A stretch of DNA of 64,000 nt, from assembly GCF_037975245.1 (NCBI RefSeq), contig NC_092567.1, positions 5,216,214 to 5,280,213 of the forward strand, read 5' to 3'. The notes below the pieces were generated by a model. The model had not been told where the DNA came from, did not search any database, and worked only from the letters and a program-made list of their open reading frames with translations. Position numbers and translations under genes: made by a program. Every line of letters starts with the position of its first letter. The first letter of the stretch is position 1. Of this stretch, positions 34,920-46,161 are shown in pieces. Source of the DNA: Apostichopus japonicus. Lineage: Eukaryota > Echinodermata > Holothuroidea > Aspidochirotida > Stichopodidae.

Positions 34920-35960
34920 TTTCAGAAGAATAAACCAGAGTTTATTGGTTTCAAATAAAACCAGATCCGTCCTTTCATTATATCTAAGCACTTATGTCAG
35001 TGACGTATACACTAATCTGGATAAATCATAATTTAAGCAAGTGATCTTTCAAATCCACTGAGGCTTTCTAAGCAACAAAGTTTATTTATCAGCAATATTT
35101 AATTCCAAAAGGAAAGATAAGGACCTTGAAAACATAATGTTACTTTATTTCACCAAAATCGCACCAGGAGAGATGAGGCAGAGATATTAAAAATTTGGAA
35201 AAATACAAATAAAACATGACAATTAATTTGTGGGACACAGTATTGTCTGAATCTGATTAAACGATAAATAACTCACTAATAAGTAGCACTCATGTGATTG
35301 AAACAACATATTTATATTCTTAATTAGTTGCAGGGCTATCCAGTTATGTGTGAATATTATATGGGTTGGTCAACGTTATAACCTATTAAGTACCATGCAG
35401 CTTTATTTAATTTTATTAAAACGTCTACGCATTGAATTAATTCTCAACATTATTTGAGTTAAACAATACGAAAGTATACAAATCAACTTAAAATAAGTTT
35501 TTAGAGTCAATTTCCACATACATCTAATTCCTATTACTAACTTCCAAGTTTTCCCCATCACCATCCTGTGTTTTTGACCAATTCGCAAAGTACCATAGAA
35601 ATGGTTTAATTTGATTTGATTAGCAATTAAATAAACCATGTCCAACATTTTAAAGTAATAAAGCTGTTAGTGTTATAATGATGAATGGAAGACCCACGTC
35701 TCACACCATCAGAAACAACTAAAAACCTAAACATGGCCAGTTAAAACCAGGGAGCTGCTACAGTAAGATACTTGGTCAGTTAAACGGACTGTTACGAATG
35801 TTCTATATGTTATGATGAACAATTACACATAACTTACAAGAAACTTAGAAAGACCAGGTTCAAAATGATGCATAACTTTATACGATTCATCGGAGAATGA
35901 ACGTGAAGTTTACTGATGTACTTTCACACCCATCAAAATAATAAGACGGTATATGTCAAA
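34920..35960. repeat. segmental duplication, copy D
   Basis: Diverged relative of copy C (for example CCGTCCTTTCATTATAT against ACGTCCTTTCATATATAAG) and, at 35740-35960, of the right end of copy A. It is the most diverged of the four and has no exon that I can support. Confidence 0.6.
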
Positions 35961-36167
35961 AATGATTGCTCTATACGTTACACGCATGTCCAAGGGTAAA
36001 CATTAAAGCTGTATCTTTACAATATTTGTAATACTAAGAGTCTTACTGATATGGCAATTGTACGGGTGTTTCAATAAAGAACTATTCATTGGACGGGCTT
36101 GAATAAGATTCATGAAAACAATGCTAGCCTATCAGCTTGTTCCCCCCCCCCCCACTCACTGCGCTCC

Positions 36168-36563
36168 GATCTGGGGAGGGCGTTTTGGTCAAGTGGTTAA
36201 GGCAGTGGACTTGTGATCTAAGGATTACAGGTTCGAGTCCTGGCCAGATCATTGCGTTGTGTTGTTGGGCAAGGCGCTTTATCTCCATTGCCTCTCTTCA
36301 CCCAGGTGTATAAATGGGGACTTGCGAAGTAACTTTTAAACATAGTTGCGTGCGCCGGTTTGTGGCTGCACCCAATGGGAAGTCCCCCAGGGGACACGTG
36401 GTTGTGGTGTACTGCGGTACCCCAAGAGAAATTGATTGAATAGTGCACACTTTGGTGTGTGGGTGTGACAAGTTATCAATGACCAGGGTTAAGTTGTAAA
36501 GTCGTGAAAGAGGGCCTTAGCCCTGAACAAGACTGCAAACCTAATTATAAATATAAATATAAT
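36168..36563 (+). mobile_element. tRNA-derived SINE
   Basis: A polymerase III A-box-like stretch (TGGTCAAGTGGTTAAGG) and B box (GGTTCGAGTCC) are spaced as in a tRNA. The acceptor-like GATCTGG (36168-36174) pairs with CCAGATC (36244-36250), but 11 extra bases separate it from the A box. The body has the TTGGGCAAGGCGCTTTATCTCC block seen in many invertebrate SINEs. The 3' end is an (ATAAAT)n-like tail at about 36541-36563. A run of C lies just before it. An 76-codon minus-strand frame over it is a shadow. Confidence 0.82.
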
Positions 36564-37708
36564 CTCTCAATTTTCTCTTCTTTCTTACACAGCGATCTGA
36601 ATTCCGCTTTTCTCTGAATGTCTCAGGATAACGTTATATCTTTACAAACTGAAACTACTAGAATCGCGTATCCCTTCACTCATTACTGTATGTTTACATG
36701 CAGTGACGGCTGTCTCGAAATGAGTTTTAGAAAATACAATTAGACTGATTTTGTCCCATATACTTAAATCTTTGTAAACTATTATGAGTATTCTCTATTA
36801 GTGTATAAGGATACAGTATTGTAGTTTATAGCTGGAGTACCAGTTTTTCATATTTTGTACGAAGTATATCTTATCTCAGACAGTTCTGTTTTGAAAAGAT
36901 ATTACATCACACATTTAGATAAAGAAATAACAGGGATGAAATGAAGAAAACTGCTAGCCATTGAGGACCTGAAGTTCTTCTATTTAACGTTATAATTACG
37001 GTGTCCAATTATCTAATATTCTAATATCTAATTAATAATTGATTAACAGTGGTAGGAGATATAAGAGAAAAGTACTCCCAATTATATAAGTCTTTCTTAA
37101 AGGATTATATTCCACCTCTTTGAGTGTGAAAAGGACACCGCGTAAGTAACCTATCCTTCAACAATCGAGCAGTATGTACATACTTTCATTATGTTATCTT
37201 GTTAGTACATATAGTAGATAAATATACATAAATAGTCACAATGTTCTGATGAAGAATCCTCTTTTCTTCAATGTTAGCAAAAATTAATAAAACCCTGAAT
37301 TAAAAAAAAAATTAGCATGTGTGTCTCGTTTCTGCAAGCCAGTATTGTGCCTCTATATATACTTGAAGAGAATATCTTGAATAATATAACAAATGTATGG
37401 TTGGGTAATAAGGGACACACGGGGTGACATTCAGATAGAAAAGGCAAAAATAATAAAAGAAATTTGACCAACGTTTGGTAGCAGGAGCAAGAAGATGTCT
37501 TGAAATCTCAGTTGTTTTTTAGTTATTTTCTGTTCATCACAATCTAATTATATTGCTATAAGCAATTCACTGTATTTCACCTATTAATGTTATCACAATA
37601 TTGATTTTGTATTTACTGGTAAAGTAATACAGAGGGTAGCTTAGCTCAAATAAGCTGACCAGAATGCATTATGAGCAAAAGCTGAAAGCACGGTGCGCAA
37701 TATCTTAC
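36564..37708. other. intron, no feature seen
   Basis: AT-rich intron between the SINE and the exon at 37709. Nothing could be supported. Confidence 0.35.
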
Positions 37709-37764
37709 CTGCCATTGACCAGTCTGTAGATTCAGGCGGCGATCAATACTCGACGAGTTCCAAA
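37709..37764 (-). CDS. exon, 56 nt, upstream part of ZU5-UPA-Death gene
   Basis: The exon lies between cattttattcatcag and AATGGCAG/gtaaga. Only one frame is open. It starts with two bases completing a codon and reads WNSSSIDRRLNLQTGQWQ to a phase 0 end, as the micro-exons downstream require. The incoming phase matches the exon at 47952-48028, giving a Val at the junction. An N-glycosylation sequon (NSS) is present, which would matter only if this part is extracellular. No domain is recognised. Confidence 0.6.
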
Positions 37765-37929
37765 CTGATGAATAAAATGAAAGAAACTGATAGTAGATTT
37801 AACTGCAATTTCTTTTTATTTGGTCTGGAATGAAATCAAAAACATTTTATTCACTGGATTTATGTTGGCTCTCGATGATAACTTCATATTAGCTGAGTAA
37901 TCAATCTAGTTGATTTCTTAATTTTGATC

Positions 37930-38135
37930 TTATCAGTTTACTATCATTATCATCCCAGTAATAGAGCTGATCAGTTTACAATCCTTATATCTCTGTAAGA
38001 TTACCGATCAGTTTACTATCATTATCATCTCGGTTTTATACCTAATCAGTTTAAAACCATTATTCTCTTAGTTATATAACCAATCAGGTTACAATTTTTA
38101 TTATCTCATTAATATATCTGACCAATTATACAATT
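37930..38135. repeat. degenerate tandem repeat, about 37-bp period
   Basis: Five to six diverged units beginning like GATCAGTTTACTATCATTATC, at about 37934, 37970, 38008, 38044, 38082 and 38118. Confidence 0.65.
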
Positions 38136-38422
38136 AACCTAAATGAAAACATAAGCTCCCATTCAAACAGAAACAAGTCTGGGACTAAATTGAGAAACCA
38201 AATCATGATAGTCGAGTATTCGATGCTCAGATTAAGAATAATAATCCACGAGACGATGAACGGATCAGAGAACACCCGACATCAGTGACGTCATCATGAA
38301 TCACGAGAGCCATAATTAAACACTGTTTAAAAAAATGTTAAAAGAAGAAAAGGGGATTTGTTTAATAACACATTTAAGGTAAAGTATGTATGTTAAAAAA
38401 TAAACAAAGCATTTTCATCACC

Positions 38423-39271
38423 CAGTGACGTAACCAGGAATTTGAAAGGGGGGGGGGGAGCACTTTTTGTGATTGATATGGGGGAGGGGTTTAAGGGGAG
38501 GGGGACACCCCTTTTGAGATATTTTTGAACAATTGAAGGTCCTTAGATGCGATTTGGTGCAATGTTTTGCCAGTTTCATCATTATCATATGACATCATAT
38601 TATCAGCAGACTTTGTTTCCTGTTTGAATTCTTTTACATGTTCTTTTACATAATGTATCAGAAAGACAAACATAGTGCTCTTTTACAATGTTTCCAGTAG
38701 GATGATTCTTGTTTATTGTCCAATGTCTGGACTTTAATACATTTGTCGAACTTAACTGATGGACAATATAAACTTTCATATTTCGTAAGACAGCCAGATG
38801 TGCAGTGGCCTAAAAACAAATATCGTTATCGCAGTGTATTAATTATTTATAGGAAGTGCGTATTTCGTAGGATTGCTAGCTTAGCTTCATAACATGCTGT
38901 TCGTGCAACAACTTAGGACGAATCGTAGAAAGGATGAGAACGAACGTTGTCGACATCGTTGTGCATACGGTTCGTGACATTCCATCGAATGCGGTTAGGT
39001 AGGCAATATGTATTTTATTACGCAGTGGCCAACTGTGGGCTTGTAATAGGCTAAAGGCTAAATTTAGCTAATTGCATTTGCTAAACTAAGTAAGTAGTTG
39101 AGTCAGTAGGCCTGAATGTTACTACGATTATAATCGAGTTAACGGAGCTGACGAGTATTCAAGATCCAAAGAGCACTGACAAAGTACAACAGTTTTTAAA
39201 CATTTTTTTTCGACACTGAAAGGGGGGAGCAGTCGTTCCCCCTGCCCCCCCCCCTCCTGGCTACGTCCCTG
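38423..39271. mobile_element. hAT-type non-autonomous element, family 1, copy 1
   Basis: The termini are CAGTGACGTAACCAGGA and, reversed, CAGGGACGTAGCCAGGA. Flanks tcatcacc and tcataacc match at 7 of 8. The inside is homologous, in inverted orientation, to the element at 43914-44688: for example TGTCCAATGTCTGGACTTTA here against its reverse complement there. No transposase frame. Confidence 0.85.
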
Positions 39272-41182
39272 TCATAACCACGTAACCAGTCTCCATGTAA
39301 GAGGATCTAAGAGCATCCCAGTTCGGTAAAGAGAGGTAATTTTGGTTTTACACTCAGGGTTCCTTTGTTTAATGTTCTTCACACTTTATTAAGAATAAAT
39401 CATAGGTGTAGGAACACGGTGCATGTGACAGCTGATACCTCGCTTTGTAAAGTGGATAGGAATGAGGAGGGTGGGAGTGGGGTTGGAAAACGTTATGAGA
39501 GTAGAAAATGAAGTCCAAATATCGACGGTTTAGAATATTCTAAATAATGCACAAACTGACAATGACTTCGACTACATCTTCTATGAATCTCTCTCTAAGC
39601 TGTTATCACGAGATAATTTAGTAGATGTTAAACACACATCTGTCTAAAGTAGAAAACATTTCACGAGTCCGAGAAATAATGTTGAGGGGCTAAGATAGAG
39701 AGGTTTGCATGTATTGACATTTCTATCAATTAATTTTAAATCATCATTTAAGGTAGAATCCTAGTATAGATGTGTTATTGTACAGAGAAATGAAACGTTT
39801 GATTACTCGTGATGTTTGTTAAGCTACCCGGTTATCAAGATATTCAGCTTTATTTTACAACACATTAGTGACATCATCAAAGATCATGAAAACCAATAAT
39901 TTAAATATTGATAAAAGAAAAAGATGTATTTGGAATTACTTTATTGAGTTGAATTACGGAGCTACAAGACTGGATAAATCATCGTCATAATCACCAGATC
40001 CCTTTTCCGATGTCCTGAGAGTATGTCAGTTATATAAACGAAGGTTTATATGTCTTGTTTCCAGCCACTTTCTTATTTTTTTTTCCAACTGTATTCATAC
40101 CAAATACATCAATATCTCTACTTGTACTTTACGTAGGAGGAAAGTATGTATAATCTAGCATTGTGTTATTATGACATAATTATAACATTGAACAATAACA
40201 CTGTCCAAACTTCTAAGAAGATTCAAGAAGCCTAAGTTAAAGTCTAATATCGACAGAAGTGTTGATGGATACAAACAAACATACACTTGCATGTAAACAA
40301 ATATGAATGAAGATATCATATCAATATAAATCATGATTTCTATTGCAGTTTGTCTTTCAGAACATCAATAAGGCCGTGAAAAAACTGCAACACGAACTAA
40401 ACAGAAATATCAGCAGCGATTGTATACAATTACAATACTTGTTGAATTGAAATAGGACAGACCATTGTAACATCTCTTTGTTTCTGTTTGTTTACATTTT
40501 CTGATTCCGGAATTTGAATGCGAGCCTAGACTATTGAAGCTTGTATCTTACAAAGATATCATAGTTGCAGTGCACACTATATTAATAACCGCCCGTTTTA
40601 CCGGTTCAGATCTATTCACTTGCTATAACTAACTGCATGTCCCTATAGTTTTACGTTTAAGATTCGGTAACAATACTGGTGACGATATGACAAATGCTCA
40701 TTTCCATTAAACTCAAGAAACACATATCTAATTTAAATAGCCTTGATAATTCCTTTTTCATCAGAGACTACCATAGCCTGCAGCATAGTTGCATCCATGA
40801 TAATTTACTTAATCCAATCGAGGGATGAAAGCTTTTTCTCGAGCAACATTTGTATTTAATGAGTAAGAACATTCTAGGCCTGAGTCGGGTACCCGGATAC
40901 CCGACCGAACATTCGTGTACCCGAATCGAAAACACGAAAAACGGGTACCCGTTTTCTGTGGGGGGGGGGGGGGGTCTCGTAACTGCTACGCGGGTGCTTT
41001 CATGATTTCATGTTTTGATTAATCAAGACACGCGAATACGTAATACTATTTTGATTATATAACTTTCTTGTAGTGTAGATTGCTGTTTCAATTGCTTACT
41101 ATTTCCAGGTTTATCCATTCGTAATGGTTCTTTTTCGTGTGTGGATAAAATCACTCAATTGAAAGTTGTAAACAAGGCTACG

Positions 41183-41186
<4 letters not shown>
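39272..41186. other. intron, no gene; palindromic GGGTACCC cluster
   Basis: Mostly unique AT-rich sequence. Near 40886-40960 several GGGTACCCG-like palindromes precede a run of 14 G. This resembles one end of a further transposon, but I found no second end. Confidence 0.35.

Positions 41187-41215
<29 letters not shown>
41187..41215. repeat. (TG)n microsatellite
   Basis: Uninterrupted TG dinucleotide repeat of 29 bases. Confidence 0.95.
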
Positions 41216-41221
<6 letters not shown>

Positions 41222-41224
41222 ACC

Positions 41225-41545
41225 GATGGTTAAGGAAAGATTTTTCTCATTGAATTAGTGTGGTGTTAGGCTAGTTTGTGGTCGAAGATAGCAGTAATAA
41301 TGAAAGTATTCCATGGTATTTTAGTTCCAGCTAACTGCCTTAACATTTGAGCGAATAAGCAGATGGTGAAGGCTAGATTTCCCCATTGACTTAGTGTGGT
41401 GTTAGGCAACCGTGTGGTCGAAGATAGCAGCAGCAACGAAATTATTCGGTGAATATTTTAGTGCAAGCTAACCGCGACACAATTTTAGCGAATAAACAGA
41501 TGGTTAGGCTAGATTTCAATGGTGACTCTGTGTGAGTTAAGGCTA
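41225..41545. repeat. 137-bp tandem repeat, about 2.3 units
   Basis: Units begin with GATGGT at 41225, 41362 and 41499, so the period is exactly 137 bases. Each contains a TTAGTGTGGTGTTAGGC-like block and a GAAGATAGCAG block. The third unit is partial and diverges after about 45 bases. A plus-strand frame of 118 codons (41519-41875) starts in the third unit and ends close to a GTGAGT; I regard it as probably chance. Confidence 0.8.
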
Positions 41546-42096
41546 CAATGTGGTCGGTTATTTGTGTGGATTTTACGCAAACATAGTTTGTCGAGTGCAC
41601 GTGTCTTTGCTGTCATCAAGCAGCTACCTCTGGTAGTCCATAGCAAGTGCTTTCCTCTCATAGTTAAAGCTAAGGTATACGTTCGTGCAAGCGTAAATAT
41701 TGGAATTCTCAAAATTGCTTTTTTTCATTCATTTATACATAGAAGGAAAAACTGGCAAGGATATTTACAGGATGTTAAGATGGATCGTAGACGCATCTCT
41801 TCTTGGGATTGTCACCATCTGCATGAAAACGCGCTCCACAACCCTACGCCCACCCCTCTAATCGCTTCCCGGTGAGTTACGAAACTTAATTAATGACCTT
41901 CGCCCATAGTACCAAGACCTTGACAAAATCCGGCAACACACCACTTCATCGATAACAAGTGATCGGGTTGTGTATTAGTGACGTCTATAAGGTCGTGCAC
42001 TAACCTACATGGAGTGTGACCACTCCCGATATTGCATTTTCCCAAGATCAGGCCCCGAAAAATCCCAAGAAATCCCAAGGACATTGTACAGTATGG

Positions 42097-42136
42097 ATAT
42101 CTAGCAATATCTAGCGATATCTAGCAATATCTAGCC
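42097..42136. repeat. 10-bp tandem repeat, four units
   Basis: ATATCTAGCA, ATATCTAGCG, ATATCTAGCA, ATATCTAGCC in a row. Confidence 0.9.
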
Positions 42137-43249
42137 ATCCATAGGGATGAAAATCCCAAGATCTTCCATAAACCGAAGGCAGATAGAGAATCGAAGCCTT
42201 CAGTGTGTAATGAACTTGAAACTGTGCGTCTTTCGAAATGAAAAGAATGTGGTCAATAAACATAAAAAAGTTATTAATTTCAGTCTCATTTAAATTATTC
42301 AAATGTGTAAAGCAAACAGCAGATATCACATCATATCAGTGAGCATGAACAGAAAATGGCGGTACAGGATGAACAGCCTCCAAATTGTCTAAGTGTGTAG
42401 TCATAGGAGCCCAATTTCATTGGGGCGGGGGGGGGGGGGACGGGCTGATACGACTTTCCCGAAAATGTAACTTAATTTTTCGCGTTCAACATGTTAATGT
42501 ATATATCATGTAGGCATGCGTCGGTTATTACATCGCATGCCAATTACATGTACAATCATTTGCCGTGTTATTACCGAAATGGCAAATTAGTCGGGCAAGC
42601 TAAGAACTTTATTTTAATAACCAAGGAGATTGTTTTTAAACTATCGATGTTCTTTAGCTACATCTTTGCAATTTTTTTTTCTTTAAGTAGGTGCCCAAAA
42701 ATTCTCAGCATATCGCCCGAATTTTCACCCAAAAATATTTGCAGCCCCCCCCCCCCCTCCGAAGTTTTTTTGGTTGCCGTGATTAGAGGTGTTAATATTC
42801 GTAGACCAATTAATTTAATTACATAAATTGACTGTCTGAATTTTCGAAATTCCCTGACAAACATTCTTTATCATACTTCCCCCTACTCGTGCAATTTTGA
42901 CCGGTCTGTTAGGGGTTGAAGAAGGTTCATCTATATTGGATGTCCATAAGATGAAATTCTGTGCAACATTATGGGTATGTTTTGAAGTGAATTTATTCAC
43001 GAGAAATATTTTCAAATTCTAAACAAAATTAATAATAGGCTTAAAACCTTGAGAATTAGGGCTGACGGGTATTGTGGGCCGCGACGTAGAATCACCTACA
43101 ATATTAATGATCCACAGGAGATGCGGTGAGGTCGAACATGATGTGTGATTGGTGACAATCTTCAAATAGGTTATGGATGAAAACAAAAACTATTGGGAAA
43201 TACTTGGTTCTCAGACAAAAGTGTACATCTGGTTGGTCATTTTCAAGCC

Positions 43250-43386
43250 CGAGAAGTGCCATTTCCGGTGATCTGGGGGGTAACAAAACCAGAACTGTTC
43301 TTGTACGTTGCGCTCCAACCGAAAGTGGCGCTCCGCTTGGATAGTAAATTGCGCCCCCGGGTTAGAAAATCCTGGATACGCGCCTG
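43250..43386. mobile_element. right end of an hAT-like element, left end not found
   Basis: Read on the minus strand it begins CAGGCGCGTATCCAGG and continues into a segment shared with 1536-1660 of the element at 682-1688. G-runs at 42423-42440 and a C-run at 42746-42757 may belong to its body, but no matching left terminus or target duplication was identified. Confidence 0.5.
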
Positions 43387-43913
43387 ATTATCACGTCTAC
43401 CTTTTTTTTTAAGACGTCTTTAGACAAGATTGTGGACCATACAGTTGAAAACATTCAATAAAAAAAAAGAGATTTTCTTGTATTTGCGCGTTGACCGCAG
43501 GGACGTCGCTAAAGAGAGAGGGGGATGTCTCACCACCCAAGCTTGGTGAAAATGACGATAGTTGGAAAATTGGAGTACGAATGTCGGAATTTCCGACTGT
43601 CGCAGTCTAATTCACCTAGGCCTATTCATATATTCCTGTGATTGTGAATGACTTAAAATTTGAAAAAGTTAGGTCAAAATTGACCTTTAATCAGTCATAT
43701 TTACCACGTCTTCCTTGCCACTTTGAGAAATTGTATCTCGCGATCCTTATACTCCACCATACAAACCTTCGTATGATTTGGAATACATTAAAAATAATGC
43801 TTAAAGAACTACCGTACAACGTTCGCCAGCTTCAATTCGGTTTATTTATGTACTAATTTTGTTATTGGGTGGGTTGACCCTGTTCGCTAGCTTCAAGTAA
43901 GTTCAGTATATAT

Positions 43914-44688
43914 CAGAGACGTAGCCAGGGAGGGAGGGTGGGGGCGGTGGCAGTGGGAGCAACTGCTTTTCAGTGTCGAAAAAAATGTTAAATACTGTTT
44001 GTTATTTGGCATGGTATTTTGTCAGTGCTCTTTGATCTTGAATACTCGTCAGCTCCGTTAACTCGATTATAATCGTAGTAATATTTAGGCCTACTGATTC
44101 AGCTACTTAGTTTGGCAGATGCAATTAGCTAAATTTAGCCAGTAGCCTATTAACTATTACCAGCCTACAGTTGGCCACTGCGTAATAAAATACATATAGC
44201 CTACCTAATCGCACTCGATGGAGAGTCACGAACCGTATGCACAACGACGACGACAACGTGCGTTCGCATCCTTTCTGATACGTCATAAGTTGTTGCACGA
44301 AAAGCATGTTTTGAAGCTAAGCTAGCAATCGTACGTGATACGCGCTTCCTATAAATAATTATTACAATGCTAAATACGAGAGTTTATATAATCCATCAGT
44401 TAAGTTCGTCAAATGTATTGAAGTCCAGACATTGGACAATAAACATCCTACTGGAAAAAAATGTAAAAGAACACTATGTTTGTCTTTCTGAACGAATAAT
44501 TCAAACCGGAAACAAAATCTGCTGATAATATAATATCATATGATCATGATGAAACTAGCAAAACATTGCTCCAGATCGCATCTAAGGACCTTTAATTGCT
44601 CAAAACAGGACACCCCCTCCCTTTAGACCCCTCTCCCATATCAATCGCAAAATGTGCATCCACTCGCAAATTCCTGGCTACGTCGCTG
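43914..44688. mobile_element. hAT-type non-autonomous element, family 1, copy 2 (nested)
   Basis: The left terminus is CAGAGACGTAGCCAGGGA; the right one reversed is CAGCGACGTAGCCAGGAA. The flanking 8 bases are gtatatat on both sides, an exact duplication. Its inside is the inverted counterpart of 38423-39271. It lies within the element at 43498-46161 and is therefore the younger insertion. Confidence 0.9.
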
Positions 44689-45693
44689 GTATATATTTTA
44701 TCTATATTGTATACAATTACAACACCCAATGCTAGTCAATACTAGTTGTAACCGTTACAGTACGTTACTTGGTACGTCGCACTGAACTCTTTAATCTTTG
44801 CCAAAATTGGTTCGTATTGTATATTTTCAGACAATTACATCTTATACAGTTGTAGAAGATATGTGTAAGACTACTTTGGCCAAATTTAGACTAGAATATA
44901 TTTTATAGAAATAGATCAGTTGTTATTTTTGTTCGCGGAATCGGGTCCATGAAACAATGTATAGCTTAGGAGTAGACAATTATCTTCCTCAGAAGTAATG
45001 ACCATAAAAAAATAAGGAGGTTTATATCAAATAACTAAGGTTTGAGCAGTAAGAAAAGTGTTCGGGGATTGGACTAAATTTAACTTTTCGATGATTTCCT
45101 TCATTTTTTTGTTGTACAAATTATATTCTTTAATGTATCGGCTTTTCCAAACTCTATTGGGCCCTAGGCTAGGTTTAACCAGTTACAACTGATTGTATCA
45201 ATTGTACAGTGGCCGAGAAATCCATGATGTTGAGAAACCTCTCGATTAATTTGGTATATGTAACATGTGGGCGATATTTAGTATTTTCCTTAACTGCATC
45301 TTCCCCGCCCTAGGGATATATCCCGGCTACGTTTCGCATTGACAGAGTCAGACTGACTAAAATTGAATACTAGCGCCCTTTAAAGCTATTTTATATGCAT
45401 ATGGCTGCCACGTAAACATTACTAGTTTTAGTTGTTTTATCTGCGAACTGTGTTTATTCAACTTAAAGCAGAGTTGACCATCATGTTATTACTAGTTAAT
45501 ACGGGTTGGCGTATATCGCCACCGAATAGGTCCATATCGAAGTGATATAAAGGCCTAGGTGCGAAACGCAACCACTGAAAAATGTATGTTTTTACAATAT
45601 GTTTATATACTTATTTCTAAGAAATCTATTGGTTCTTGACGAAGATGATAGGCATATTGTTCATGTGAGTGATAAATAGCCCCCCCCCCCCAA

Positions 45694-45725
45694 AAAAAAT
45701 AAAATAAAATAAAATAAAATAAATA
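45694..45725. repeat. (AAAAT)n microsatellite
   Basis: Repeated AAAAT units next to a C-run, inside the transposon at 43498-46161. Confidence 0.85.
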
Positions 45726-46161
45726 TAAAAACATAAAATTAAGCGCACTAGGAAAAACCCCAGTGTTTTTTGGTAATTCACAATGTCGTCGAATATAATT
45801 TGTTGAAGAAAAAAAAATTCCCATTTGTTACATTAACATAGCTTTTGTACTTTAGTAGTCTATGTAGCCTTGAAGCAGATAACTTTACTCAGTTGCTTGC
45901 TTGCTTAACCAGAGTGGATTAATAAGTTTGAGATGTGAGGGCCAGTGGGTACAAATGTATCGAAACAAGTTCGGAACAAAAGTGCAGTCGCGACAGATGT
46001 GGTGTCTGACTGACCGTATCGTTGACGAGTAGCGCGGGGGGGGGGGGGGAGGGTACAAGGCAGCAGTCGGAATTTTCTGGGTTGAAAACCCATCCAGTTG
46101 GAATTTCAGCCACTACAGCCTCCCCCCCCCCCCAAATCATCAGACCTTAGCTACATCCCTG

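Larger units (their letters stand above)
43498..46161. mobile_element. hAT-type element, outer member of second nest
   Basis: The left terminus is CAGGGACGTCGCTAAAG; the right one reversed is CAGGGATGTAGCTAAGG. The flanking 8 bases are gttgaccg on both sides, an exact target-site duplication. The element is 2664 bases long and contains a complete second element at 43914-44688. It also holds an (AAAAT)n tract and two G/C-runs near the right end. No transposase is recognisable. Confidence 0.85.

Noticed and set aside
36218-36448. 76-codon minus-strand frame over the SINE
   Set aside because: Shadow of the SINE body; no coding evidence.
37762-37795. CTGATGA...GAAAC on the plus strand as a second hammerhead
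   Set aside because: No stem II or stem I pairing and no cut-site context; it overlaps an exon boundary.
40880-40975. GGGTACCCG palindrome cluster with a G-run as a complete transposon
   Set aside because: Only one end is visible.
41519-41875. 118-codon plus-strand frame ending near a GTGAGT donor
   Set aside because: It begins in the 137-bp repeat, has no recognisable domain and no partner exon.
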